Shown in pieces: positions 1-7,972 of a DNA stretch of 37,092 nt; the stretch's first letter is position 1, and every line of letters begins with the position of its first letter. This DNA comes from JAZRYE01 sp045600585 (GTDB lineage Bacteria > Bacillota_I > Bacilli_A > RFN20 > CAG-826): positions 1-37,092 of the forward strand of contig JAZRYE010000012.1 in the NCBI GenBank assembly GCA_045600585.1, read 5' to 3'. The notes beneath the pieces are model-generated. The model was not told where the DNA came from and ran no database searches. It saw only the letters and a list, made by a program, of their open reading frames with translations. Position numbers and translations under genes: made by a program.

Positions 1-141
1 ACCTTGTTATGTAATGCTCAAATGAATATTAACGTTTATAACTACGATTCTGCAAATTATCAAGTTTTATTAAATGGTCAGGATGCATCGAGAAATAATA
101 CAGTAGCCGCTAACGGATATGCATATCCTGCAGATGCGTAA
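1..141 (+). CDS. C-terminal end of an unidentified protein (5' truncated)
   Basis: An open frame runs in from the left edge and gives 46 residues ending YAYPADA before TAA at 139-141. It is rich in Asn, Ala, Tyr and Gln with no charged cluster, hydrophobic anchor or LPXTG-like sorting motif at the end. This composition resembles the tail of the large exported adhesin-like protein at 32426-35644, so a secreted surface protein is my guess. Too little is visible to assign a family. The next gene is separated by a promoter and a riboswitch, so this gene belongs to a different transcript. Confidence 0.55.
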   Translation, partial: TLLCNAQMNINVYNYDSANYQVLLNGQDASRNNTVAANGYAYPADA

Positions 142-217
142 TTAAATTAATAGATATATAAATACCAAACAAACATATTCTTTGATTGGTTATATTATAT
201 ATAAAATAAAAAATATG

Positions 218-246
218 TTGCATTGCTTGAATTGCTATGATAATAT
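218..246 (+). promoter_or_regulatory. Putative sigma-A promoter of the riboswitch operon
   Basis: TTGCAT (218-223) and TAATAT (241-246) are separated by exactly 17 bp. The predicted start near 253 lies just upstream of the aptamer, as expected for a riboswitch leader. An overlapping alternative is an extended -10, TGCTATGAT, at 233-241. Confidence 0.55.
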
Positions 247-253
247 CAATCCT

Positions 254-322
254 GTAAATAGCAAAACTTAAGTAATTAAGCGACGCAAAACTATAGGGTC
301 TCTTATGAGACAGCCAGCTGCC
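254..322 (+). ncRNA. Cyclic di-GMP-I (GEMM-I) riboswitch aptamer, copy 1
   Basis: The conserved GEMM-I landmarks occur in order. GCAAAA (261-266) is followed by a hairpin CTTAA-GTAA-TTAAG (267-280) capped by a GNRA tetraloop. Then comes the core CGCAAAACTATAGGGTCTC (284-302), a second hairpin GTCTC-TTAT-GAGAC (298-311), and AGCCAGCTGCC (312-322). This is the known architecture of the class that binds cyclic di-GMP, with a tetraloop on one helix docking against the other. The 3' segment overlaps the 5' arm of the terminator at 314-377, so ligand binding should prevent termination (ON switch). It sits 108 bp upstream of a nine-gene operon. Family assignment comes from recognised motifs; the ON direction is inferred from base-pairing. 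Confidence 0.88.
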
Positions 323-377
323 TTGGGGTCGATAAAAGATCCGCTTGTAATGGATAATAGGCAGGCTGGTATTTTTT
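314..377 (+). terminator. Riboswitch-controlled intrinsic terminator, copy 1
   Basis: CCAGCTGCC (314-322) can pair with GGCAGGCTGG (360-369) apart from one bulged base, and TATTTTTTATT follows. A small inner stem GGGTC/GATCC lies in the loop. The 5' arm is the last conserved part of the c-di-GMP aptamer, so folded aptamer and terminator are mutually exclusive. Confidence 0.75.
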
Positions 378-429
378 ATTAAAACTCGTTGGGACATAAT
401 AATTTATATTTAGAAAATAGAACTTTACT

Positions 430-1239
430 ATGGTTAATTTAGAATACGTAAAAAGAATAAGAAGGAAAAAAATTGCTGCCATTGTATCTGCTTCTGCTAC
501 AGGCGTGGTTGGTATTTTCATTTTAATCGCTTTCTTAGGTCAAAGACTTGGCTCATTTACAATCGGAATTAACAATTATGAAGGTGTTAACGTAGGTATT
601 GATCTTAAAGATGACTTTGGAAACCCTACAACTTATTTAAGGGTTAACCAATTACCAGCTTTAGATATGTACACTAATTCGCTTTTAGAGAGTAAGGTTG
701 ATCAAATCGATTCTGAATCTACAGATTATTTATATGGCGCAAAATATGACAAGAAAACAAACAAGGCAAAATTCCTAAGTTTCTTTAAATACACGTTCTT
801 TGTCAAAAATACATGTGACGTTCCTGTCAAATATAATTTTGATTTAAATATCGTGCAAAATAATAGACCTTCGAATGTTGCCTATGATTTAACTGACATA
901 CTTCGCGTACGTATATACGAAAATAAAAATGAGGAACACAACTCTAACGTATATGCGAAAAAATCGGTAACTGGACATGAGAATGCAGATGGCACCTATA
1001 CTTACGAAGAAGCAATATCATACGGACAAAAAGATTCTGAATTCTGTGGTTATGCTGAAATGTTCAAAAATGACAGATGCATAACAAGTAGAGAAGTTAG
1101 AGATTTTATGCCTGATGAAATAATTAGATATACAGTACTTTTCTGGCTTGAAGGTGAAGATCCACAAGCAGCTCAAACCTACCCTGACAAATGTTCTATT
1201 AAATTGGGGGTTGAAATAGCTGCTTATGAAAATAACTAG
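430..1239 (+). CDS. Membrane-anchored exported protein, first gene of the c-di-GMP-controlled operon
   Basis: This 269-residue protein has a basic N-terminus (KRIRRKK), one hydrophobic segment at about residues 14-37, and a beta-rich extracytoplasmic part with four cysteines. Near the C-terminus it has FWLEGEDP, matching the Y(L/I)EGWD motif at the same place in the next two proteins, so the three probably share a fold. Unlike them it lacks the Trp-aromatic pair after the hydrophobic segment, so it may be retained as a membrane anchor rather than cleaved. The ribosome binding site is weak. The gene overlaps the next by 14 bp. A TasA/camelysin-like role is inferred from the operon, not from a clear family match. 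Confidence 0.75.
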   Translation: MVNLEYVKRIRRKKIAAIVSASATGVVGIFILIAFLGQRLGSFTIGINNYEGVNVGIDLKDDFGNPTTYLRVNQLPALDMYTNSLLESKVDQIDSESTDYLYGAKYDKKTNKAKFLSFFKYTFFVKNTCDVPVKYNFDLNIVQNNRPSNVAYDLTDILRVRIYENKNEEHNSNVYAKKSVTGHENADGTYTYEEAISYGQKDSEFCGYAEMFKNDRCITSREVRDFMPDEIIRYTVLFWLEGEDPQAAQTYPDKCSIKLGVEIAAYENN

Positions 1240-2233
1240 TAAGTTAAAAGAAAAGCTGTTATTTTTGGCCTTCTATACAAGCCTTATGGTTTGTATTACT
1301 GGATCGATTTTTGGTACCTATGCATGGTACCAATACTCCTCTCGTGCGGGCATAGCGTACGAGGGAACCGCCATTGGTGACTCAGATTCGATCCAAGTTG
1401 GTTTATTTAGCGAAAATAAACTCTCCGGTTTTGCATCAAAATACGGCTTTAGTGAAGACATATCATCATATCCTGGTTCATATGTTTATTGGAGTTCAGG
1501 TGAAAATGTAAGTGCAGAAGCTCTTAGTGAGTTTGAAGGAATTCTTGGTTATTCTGCAAACGAAGTTGGACCTTGTACTTCTGGTTCTTATGTAACAGGT
1601 GATTCTATTAATTTAAAAGCTGCTCCTATGTATTTAGAAACAGCAATTAATAAGACTGCTAAAAAAGATAGATATACCTATCTTCCACTTGTTTTTAAAG
1701 GTGGAGCAGGTAGATCTGTTTACATCGAATCTCTTGGCTATGAATGTGACTCTGATGTCGGTGATGCATTTAGAATCGCTGTTGAAGATCCAAATATTCC
1801 AAATGCTTCCTTCATTATGTCTCCAAGTAGACTTAATGATATAACACTTGATGTCGCAGGAAATTTAAACCTCAATAAAGATGGCTATTATGATTTCCAA
1901 GACGGATATGAATGCATTTATGGTGAGTATACAAATAGATCTTTATTACCTGATAAATATGATGGTCATAAAGATTATGAAGAAGATGAAACAACAACAT
2001 TTAACGCGAACCATCATGTCAATGTTAGAGGATATTCATTCACTCCTAAAACAGCCGAATATCTAGGCACAGATACAGTGTTAATGAATAAATCCTTAGC
2101 AACAATAGGAACTAATGGTGTCGGTAGAGCTAATATTATCGTTTATCTTGAAGGTTGGGACAAAACTTGTGTTGATTCCGTAACAGGTAGTGAATACAAC
2201 TTAAATCTCACATTCACAACCGGAGGTAACTAA
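1226..2233 (+). CDS. TasA/camelysin-like exported protein (probable SipW-type substrate) 1
   Basis: 335 residues. A short basic N-terminus is followed by a hydrophobic stretch (about 10-32) and then GTYAWYQYSS, a Trp-aromatic pair typical of the signal region of SipW-processed TasA/camelysin proteins. The rest is Ser/Gly/Tyr-rich with no further membrane segment. The C-terminal motif VYLEGWDKT is shared with both neighbours. A dedicated SipW-type peptidase is encoded five genes downstream in the same operon. I infer a secreted fibre or matrix subunit. The start overlaps the previous gene by 14 bp and indicates translational coupling. The family match rests on motif and context only. Confidence 0.75.
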   Translation: MKITSKLKEKLLFLAFYTSLMVCITGSIFGTYAWYQYSSRAGIAYEGTAIGDSDSIQVGLFSENKLSGFASKYGFSEDISSYPGSYVYWSSGENVSAEALSEFEGILGYSANEVGPCTSGSYVTGDSINLKAAPMYLETAINKTAKKDRYTYLPLVFKGGAGRSVYIESLGYECDSDVGDAFRIAVEDPNIPNASFIMSPSRLNDITLDVAGNLNLNKDGYYDFQDGYECIYGEYTNRSLLPDKYDGHKDYEEDETTTFNANHHVNVRGYSFTPKTAEYLGTDTVLMNKSLATIGTNGVGRANIIVYLEGWDKTCVDSVTGSEYNLNLTFTTGGN

Positions 2234-2234
2234 T

Positions 2235-3263
2235 ATGAAGAAAAAAATTGTCATATTATTTACCAGCATAATTGCCGCTTTAGTTACAGGTATATCGGTT
2301 ACAGTTGCATGGTATGCATCTGGTCAATCGATGTTTATTGAAGATATTGAATTATCACTTAGAGGAGAAAAAGAATTATTTATCTCTACAAGTGGCGAAG
2401 AAGGTAGCTTTAAAGAAACACTTACTAAAGACGACTTAATCAAGGTTGATTCATTTAAACCAATTACCAGTAGTCAATCCTCATTATGGTTAGAAAATAA
2501 AGAACCATTACCTAAATTTAGGGATGGATATCCATGTGAAGATAAACCAATAGTTCCACAAGCCCATGACGGATTCTATCAACAAGAGTTGTATCTCTAT
2601 AGCGATGATGATGTTATTGCTACTTTAGATAAAGAAGCAGTTACATTCACTGCTAATGAAACAAGAAATCGTCAGAAGGCAAAAGAATTAAGAAACGAAT
2701 ATAGCGAGCTTACTGAAGATGAGATATTTAATAATCTTAATCAGATAAGTAAATCTATGAGATATTCAATTCTTATTCCAGATGAAGAAAACTATGCATA
2801 TTACATCATTGATCCAACAAAAACTGAAGATACGTTATTCGGTGGGGTGTTGGATTCAAATAGATCCGGATATTTCGATACTTATGAAAAAGATAATGAA
2901 ATATTCGAAAAAGTCTATGGAGAGATAGAAGACTATTCTAAAATAGTCTATGATGATCCTAATCCTCAAGATATATTAGCAACTGGACCATTAACATGTT
3001 TCAACGCTAATAAGATGAAAGGAACAAGATCATTCAATCTTCAAAAATCGATTAACAACGGTTTAACAATAGCAAAAGAGAATTCAATAAGTAATGATGA
3101 ATTCGAAACCAAACTACAAATACCTCTAGTTTCCCAAGAACCAACAAAAATCGTCTTATCTATTTATATAGAAGGCTGGGATCTAGATAACACCAATCTT
3201 GTACAGCACGCTTCGTTCTTTGCAGGATTGAAATTCAAAATTTTAAAGGAGAATTTATACTAA
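2235..3263 (+). CDS. TasA/camelysin-like exported protein (probable SipW-type substrate) 2
   Basis: 342 residues, beginning one base after the previous stop with GGAGGT 8 bases ahead of the ATG. The N-terminus is a Lys-rich start, a hydrophobic core and VAWYASGQ, again the Trp-Tyr pair after the hydrophobic segment. The C-terminal region contains IYIEGWDLDN, the counterpart of the motif in the two preceding proteins. The middle is acidic, with many Asp, Glu and Lys, and carries no LPXTG motif or second membrane helix. It is most likely a paralogue of the preceding protein and a structural or accessory subunit of the same surface structure. Exact function is unknown. Confidence 0.77.
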   Translation: MKKKIVILFTSIIAALVTGISVTVAWYASGQSMFIEDIELSLRGEKELFISTSGEEGSFKETLTKDDLIKVDSFKPITSSQSSLWLENKEPLPKFRDGYPCEDKPIVPQAHDGFYQQELYLYSDDDVIATLDKEAVTFTANETRNRQKAKELRNEYSELTEDEIFNNLNQISKSMRYSILIPDEENYAYYIIDPTKTEDTLFGGVLDSNRSGYFDTYEKDNEIFEKVYGEIEDYSKIVYDDPNPQDILATGPLTCFNANKMKGTRSFNLQKSINNGLTIAKENSISNDEFETKLQIPLVSQEPTKIVLSIYIEGWDLDNTNLVQHASFFAGLKFKILKENLY

Positions 3264-3264
3264 T

Positions 3265-4737
3265 ATGAGAGAATATTTCGAATACTTAGCTGTAATGGTA
3301 AAACATTTCTTTAGAGGAGAGTTTTTCAAATCTTTTGGTAATGAAATTAATGCATACAGCAATATGGCTTCATCAAAATTTGGTTTCTGGTTCCTTTGGG
3401 TTTTGTTTTTCATCATCATTCTTGCTTTATTAGGTGGTCTTGGCTATTTAATCTATCGTTTATTAAGACGTTATATAAGATTTGTTAAAAGAGAAATTGA
3501 TAAAGAAGATTTACAAAGACAAGTTGAAAGACTTAACTATGAACTATATCAAACAATTCAAGAAAAAGATCGTATTCTTGGATTACAAGTTAAATCATTA
3601 GGTTTAAATCCTGATTTAGCAAAAACAGAAGCTGAAGATGTTATTGAAGAATCAGCTTCACGTTTCCCAAAACTTACTTATGTTGATCATCAATATAAAG
3701 ACATAGATATGTCTGTTGAAAAAATCGAAGGCTTATCTTTGGAAGAATTATGCAACACATTTAGACAATTCGCTGCATCACAACTTCACTTATATTATAG
3801 AATCGACACAATTAGACAATTATTTGCCGGCTTAGCAACTTCTAAATTAATCATCTTAGAAGGTATCTCTGGTACAGGTAAAACTTCCCTTGCTTATGCT
3901 TTAGGTAAATTCTTTAAAAATGACTCTGCAATTATTCCAGTTCAACCATCTTGGAAAGATAGATCTGAATTATTAGGTTACTATAACGAATTCACTAAGA
4001 GATTCAATGAATCTGAATTCTTAAGAGCTTTATATGCTACTTTATATCGTAAAGACATGAACATCATCGTCCTCGACGAAATGAACTTAGCCCGTATCGA
4101 ATACTACTTTGCTGAATTCTTATCCATCATGGAAATGCCTAACATCAATGAATGGAAGATTGAACTTATTAACTCTTATGACAAAACTGACCCTAAGTTA
4201 GTTCACGAAGGAAAGATTTTGATTCCACAAAACGTCTTCTTCTTCGGTACAGCTAACAACGATGACTCTACATTTACTATTTCAGATAAGGTCTATGACC
4301 GTGCTATTGCATTATTCTTTGATGATAAAGGTAGATATTTCCCAAGCGAAGATACTGAACCAATGCAAGTTGCATGGGATCAAGTAAATAGCTTATACCA
4401 AGAAGCAATTAATAATTACCCTGTTAGCGATGCAACAATGGATAAATTCCATAAACTCGATAACTTCGTCATTAGCAAATTCAAGTTAGCTTTTGGTAAC
4501 CGTATTGAAAAACAATTAAAGATGTTCGTTCCAGTTTACGTCGGTTGTGGTGGAACAGAACTCGATGGTCTTGACTTCATCTTTACAAACAAGATCTTAA
4601 AGAAATTCCAATCTTTAAATATTGCTTTCTTAAAAGATGAATTAGGCGAATTAGACGCCCAATTAGACAAATTATTCGGTAAAGGTACATTTAATATGGC
4701 ACATGCCTATATCGAAGGCTTAATTAAGATGAACTAA
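3265..4737 (+). CDS. Membrane-anchored McrB-like AAA+ ATPase
   Basis: 490 residues. A hydrophobic helix at about 33-62 is followed by a charged coiled region (about 70-105) and a C-terminal AAA+ module. The Walker A is GISGTGKTS (200-208, Lys206). The Walker B is IIVLDEMNLA with Asp271-Glu272, the LDE(M/I)N form typical of the McrB/MoxR side of AAA+. GTANNDD from 328 and a following VYDRAIAL match the sensor-1 and arginine-finger region. McrB proteins normally carry a DNA-reading N-terminus; this one has a membrane anchor instead. The next gene encodes a McrC-like partner, so the pair mirrors McrBC but sits among surface-protein genes. I infer a membrane-attached motor, not a restriction enzyme. 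Confidence 0.85.
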   Translation: MREYFEYLAVMVKHFFRGEFFKSFGNEINAYSNMASSKFGFWFLWVLFFIIILALLGGLGYLIYRLLRRYIRFVKREIDKEDLQRQVERLNYELYQTIQEKDRILGLQVKSLGLNPDLAKTEAEDVIEESASRFPKLTYVDHQYKDIDMSVEKIEGLSLEELCNTFRQFAASQLHLYYRIDTIRQLFAGLATSKLIILEGISGTGKTSLAYALGKFFKNDSAIIPVQPSWKDRSELLGYYNEFTKRFNESEFLRALYATLYRKDMNIIVLDEMNLARIEYYFAEFLSIMEMPNINEWKIELINSYDKTDPKLVHEGKILIPQNVFFFGTANNDDSTFTISDKVYDRAIALFFDDKGRYFPSEDTEPMQVAWDQVNSLYQEAINNYPVSDATMDKFHKLDNFVISKFKLAFGNRIEKQLKMFVPVYVGCGGTELDGLDFIFTNKILKKFQSLNIAFLKDELGELDAQLDKLFGKGTFNMAHAYIEGLIKMN

Positions 4738-4763
4738 TTTTTAAACTTTAACTTTTAACTAAA

Positions 4764-7187
4764 ATGGAAACTAAACAATTATCTAGATATCAAAAATTAC
4801 AAAAAAGATACTCAGCAAAAACATCAAGTTTCTTTAAAGAAGCTGATGCAAAAAGAGTATTAGAAGCTATTTCTACAGGAGAAAACTACTACTTAAGAAG
4901 AAATACAGTAGAGACTTCTGCTTTTGATAGTACCTGGATTTCTAGAATTGAAGATTGCTTAGGCGACATTGGTGAAATCTTAAAAGATCCAAAGAAAGTA
5001 ACTAAAACAATTGAAAACTTAGTTCCAGTCGAATTAGCTAAAAAAACAAACGCAGTGTCTGTCAGACATTTAGCGAGCCATACCCAATTTATTAAAGAAA
5101 TTAAGGATGACGGAAGTGTTATCCCAAACAAAATCTTATCTATTGAAAGTGATGACGATTACGCGACTTATGAAAATAGATTCGTCGCTACTTTAGTCAG
5201 AAGACTTATCTTATTCGTTGAAAAGAGATATGACTTCATTATGAAGTATGCACCTTTAAAAACTGTTGAAGAAATGAAAATTAAATCAAAAACCATTATT
5301 GATGGTTCTATGGTTGAAATCGAAACAGTTGTTAAAGTCACAAAACCATCTGACTATAAAGGTATTGATGAAGATAACAAATATATTGAAAGAATAAGTG
5401 AAGTACGTCGTTATTTACGTTATTACTATGGTTCATCATTCATGAAGATGATGAAAACTGAAAAGGATGTTAGAAGTCCAATTATCATGACTAACATTCT
5501 TCGTAAAAACCCAAAATATAACAAATGTTATAAATTATTTAAATTTATCGAGACTTATGATGGATTAGGTATTTCTTACTCATTATCGGGTGGATATCTC
5601 AAACTTGAAGATGAGAACTTAAAAGAAATCAATGCAGCCTTAATGGCAAACTTCTTAGCGTTAAATGCTGGAGAACCATCAAGACTTGCTTCTGAAATCA
5701 ATAAGACTCATAAGCCTAAAGTTCTTAAGAGTGAAGAAGATGAATTATTTGAATTCAATTCTAACTTTAAAGGACCTATCGAATTTATACGTGTTGACGA
5801 ACAATATCGTAATTTAACTGAGACATTAACTAAGATGCCTAAGTCAATGCGTAAAGAAGAGGAAGAATATAATGCAGATACTCGTCTTGAAAATAGAGAG
5901 AAGAGAATCTTTAAAGATTTAACAAATAGACTTCTCGCTAGAAGAAGAAAAGAAGTAGCTGAATTTGATAAAAAGGCAAAAGCTATTATTGCTAAACGTG
6001 AAAAAGAAGAAGCAGAAAGAATTAAACTTCTTGAAGAACTCGCTCGTCAAGAAAGAGAAAGACTTGAAAACGAAGCAAGAAAAGCTCTTATTGAACAAGC
6101 TAAAGCCGATCTTAAAGCTCTTAACGAAGAAAAACGTGAAGAAAGAAGAAAGAAAAAGGCTGAAGAACTTGCACGTAAACAAGAAGCACTTGCCGCAAAA
6201 CAAGAGGCAGAACAAAAATCTGAACCTACTATTACAGAAGAACCAACTCCAGAAGTTGTTCCTGCACCAGTAGAAGAAGAACCTGTTCCAGAACCAACTC
6301 CTGAGCCAGATCCAGTTGTTGAAGAAACTCCTATCGAAGAGGCACCTATTGAAGAAGCTCCAGTAGAAGAAGCTAAGGAAGAAATTCCAGAACCTACACC
6401 TGAACCTATCGAAGAAGAAAAACCTCAAGAAGTAGTAGAAGAACCTGTTCCAGAACCAGTTGTTGTAGAAGAACAACCTGTTGAAGAAGTTCCTGCTCCT
6501 GAACAAGAAGTAGAACCTACTCCTGTAGTTGGAGAAACTCCAGTAGAAGAACCAGCTCAAGAAGTTAAAGAAGAACCTAAAAAGAAGGTAGTTCGTAAAA
6601 AGGCTCCTGCTAAAAAGAAAGCAGCACCTAAGAAGAAAAAGGAAAAACCTGTTGAGGAAGTTAAAGAAGAGGTAGCACCAGTAGAAGCTAGTGAACCTAT
6701 TGAAGAAGTTCCTGTAGCTGAACCTGTTCAAGAAACTCCAGTAGAAGAAACTCCAGTTGCTGAAGAAACACCTATCGAAGTTGCTCCTATCATTGAAGAA
6801 GCTCCAAAAGAAGAGCCGGTTTCTGAACCTACTCCAGAACCAGTTCCTGAAGAAGTTCCTGCTCCAGTAGAAAAGCCTAAGAAAGCCGCCCCTAAGAAGA
6901 AAGCTCCTGCTAAGAAAAAGCCTGCTGCCAAAAAGCCAGCAGCTAAGAAAGAAGCTGGAGAAGAAAAGAAAGCTACACCTAAGAAAGCCGCGCCTAAAAA
7001 GGCAGAAGAGAGTAAACCTGCTCCTAAAAAGCCTGCAGCAAAGAAACCTTCTGAAAAGAAAAAGAAGAAAGAACCTTATGTTTCTAAACCAGTTCAAACA
7101 TATAAACCAGTTGAAAAACCTAAGGGTAAATTAAATCCAAACTTTAAACCAAAGTTTAAGAGAAATAAAATTAAGAGAAGAAAGTAA
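4764..7187 (+). CDS. McrC/DUF2357-like partner with long charged repeat tail
   Basis: 807 residues. The first ~370 form a globular domain containing YATYENRFVATLVRRLI, which resembles the ENRF helix of DUF2357 (McrC-like) proteins that accompany McrB-type ATPases. I do not see a clear PD-(D/E)XK nuclease core. Residues ~375-480 form a very long Arg/Lys/Glu helix. From ~490 the protein is low complexity: repeats of E-P-(V/T)-P/EE, interrupted by K-K-A-P-A-K-K blocks, ending in a strongly basic tail (KRNKIKRRK). No signal peptide or membrane helix is seen and no clear Shine-Dalgarno precedes the ATG. It probably works with the upstream ATPase at the inner membrane face; the tail could contact cell wall, nucleic acid or partner proteins. 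Confidence 0.72.
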   Translation: METKQLSRYQKLQKRYSAKTSSFFKEADAKRVLEAISTGENYYLRRNTVETSAFDSTWISRIEDCLGDIGEILKDPKKVTKTIENLVPVELAKKTNAVSVRHLASHTQFIKEIKDDGSVIPNKILSIESDDDYATYENRFVATLVRRLILFVEKRYDFIMKYAPLKTVEEMKIKSKTIIDGSMVEIETVVKVTKPSDYKGIDEDNKYIERISEVRRYLRYYYGSSFMKMMKTEKDVRSPIIMTNILRKNPKYNKCYKLFKFIETYDGLGISYSLSGGYLKLEDENLKEINAALMANFLALNAGEPSRLASEINKTHKPKVLKSEEDELFEFNSNFKGPIEFIRVDEQYRNLTETLTKMPKSMRKEEEEYNADTRLENREKRIFKDLTNRLLARRRKEVAEFDKKAKAIIAKREKEEAERIKLLEELARQERERLENEARKALIEQAKADLKALNEEKREERRKKKAEELARKQEALAAKQEAEQKSEPTITEEPTPEVVPAPVEEEPVPEPTPEPDPVVEETPIEEAPIEEAPVEEAKEEIPEPTPEPIEEEKPQEVVEEPVPEPVVVEEQPVEEVPAPEQEVEPTPVVGETPVEEPAQEVKEEPKKKVVRKKAPAKKKAAPKKKKEKPVEEVKEEVAPVEASEPIEEVPVAEPVQETPVEETPVAEETPIEVAPIIEEAPKEEPVSEPTPEPVPEEVPAPVEKPKKAAPKKKAPAKKKPAAKKPAAKKEAGEEKKATPKKAAPKKAEESKPAPKKPAAKKPSEKKKKKEPYVSKPVQTYKPVEKPKGKLNPNFKPKFKRNKIKRRK
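6231..7065 (+). repeat. Low-complexity coding repeats: Pro/Glu/Val-rich then Lys/Ala/Pro-rich
   Basis: Within the McrC-like gene, short imperfect repeats encode EEP-PEP-VEE units and later APKKKAPAKK units resembling histone H1-like tails. The repeats create a long spurious open frame on the opposite strand. Repeat number is likely to vary between strains by slippage or recombination. Confidence 0.8.
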
Positions 7188-7195
7188 TTTAGAAA

Positions 7196-7972
7196 ATGGA
7201 AGAAAACAAGAAAGAGAAAAAACCAAAGAGTAAGCTCAGAAAAGCACTTGGCTGGGTAATTACCTGCGTATTCGCTGGTCTTTTCCTTTTTGTTGCTACC
7301 TATCAAATTGTTTCTAATAACTCTAAAAAGAATAATCACGGAGTACCTACTTTTGCTGGTCAATCAACATTAGTTGTCTTAACAGACTCTATGGAACCAG
7401 AATATAAAGTTGGTACTGCTGTATTTATTAAAAAAGTTGACCTTGCTACATTAAGAGCTGGTGACGACATTACTTTCTGGTATAACCCCTGGGGAGTTGT
7501 TGTTACCCATAGACTTATTGATGTTCAATGTGATCCAACTGCTCCTGTTGGCAGTCAATACACATTCACAGCTCATGGTATTAATACTGATAGTGATAAC
7601 TGTCATGAACATGATGAAGAAGGTAGAAGAGACTGTACTTATCAAACACAAGTTTTCCACGAAGGTGATTACATTGGTAAAGTTACAGGTAGTAGTAAGT
7701 TTGTTGGATTCTTTTATAAATTAATATCATCCTGGTATGGATTATTAATTATGTTATTAATCCCATGCTTATATTTAATTGTTACTAGCGTTTTAGACAT
7801 TTTCAAAGCTGTTAAAGAAGATGATGGGGATTCTAATGTAGTTGATGAACAAGCGGATAATACTGCTTCAAATACTAAAAGTGCATTAGATGAATTATCT
7901 GAAGAAGATAGAGAAAGATTAAAACAAGAACTTCTTGATGAAATGATGGGAGGAAGTAGCAATGAGAAATAG
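7196..7972 (+). CDS. sipW: SipW-type signal peptidase I (S26B family)
   Basis: 258 residues. It has an N-terminal membrane helix (about 18-38), then TDSMEPEY with the nucleophile Ser65, then VVTHRLID with His105 in place of the Lys of ordinary bacterial signal peptidases. The Ser/His pair defines the ER-like S26B group that includes Bacillus SipW, which processes TasA and TapA. A second membrane segment lies at about 168-200, and an acidic cytoplasmic tail follows. The gene is in the same operon as three TasA-like proteins, so it is probably their dedicated processing enzyme. It ends 11 bp inside the next gene, whose ribosome site GGGAGGAAG lies in this reading frame. Confidence 0.88.
   Translation: MEENKKEKKPKSKLRKALGWVITCVFAGLFLFVATYQIVSNNSKKNNHGVPTFAGQSTLVVLTDSMEPEYKVGTAVFIKKVDLATLRAGDDITFWYNPWGVVVTHRLIDVQCDPTAPVGSQYTFTAHGINTDSDNCHEHDEEGRRDCTYQTQVFHEGDYIGKVTGSSKFVGFFYKLISSWYGLLIMLLIPCLYLIVTSVLDIFKAVKEDDGDSNVVDEQADNTASNTKSALDELSEEDRERLKQELLDEMMGGSSNEK

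Noticed and set aside
182..195. A 14-base match (TTGATTGGTTATAT) also present at 36912-36925
   Set aside because: In DNA this AT-rich a few such matches are expected by chance over 37 kb; no longer shared flank is present.
110..521. Two minus-strand frames over the first riboswitch
   Set aside because: They are antisense to a structured leader and to a gene start, with no recognisable family.
5919..7097. 392-residue open frame on the minus strand, rich in Phe/Arg/Trp/Asn
   Set aside because: It is the mirror of the Lys/Glu/Pro-rich coding repeats on the plus strand; composition is unnatural and no ribosome site exists.
3265..7187. Ordinary McrBC restriction system
   Set aside because: No methylated-DNA-binding domain is seen, the ATPase has a membrane helix, the partner shows no clear nuclease core, and both lie inside a surface-protein operon; not fully excluded.
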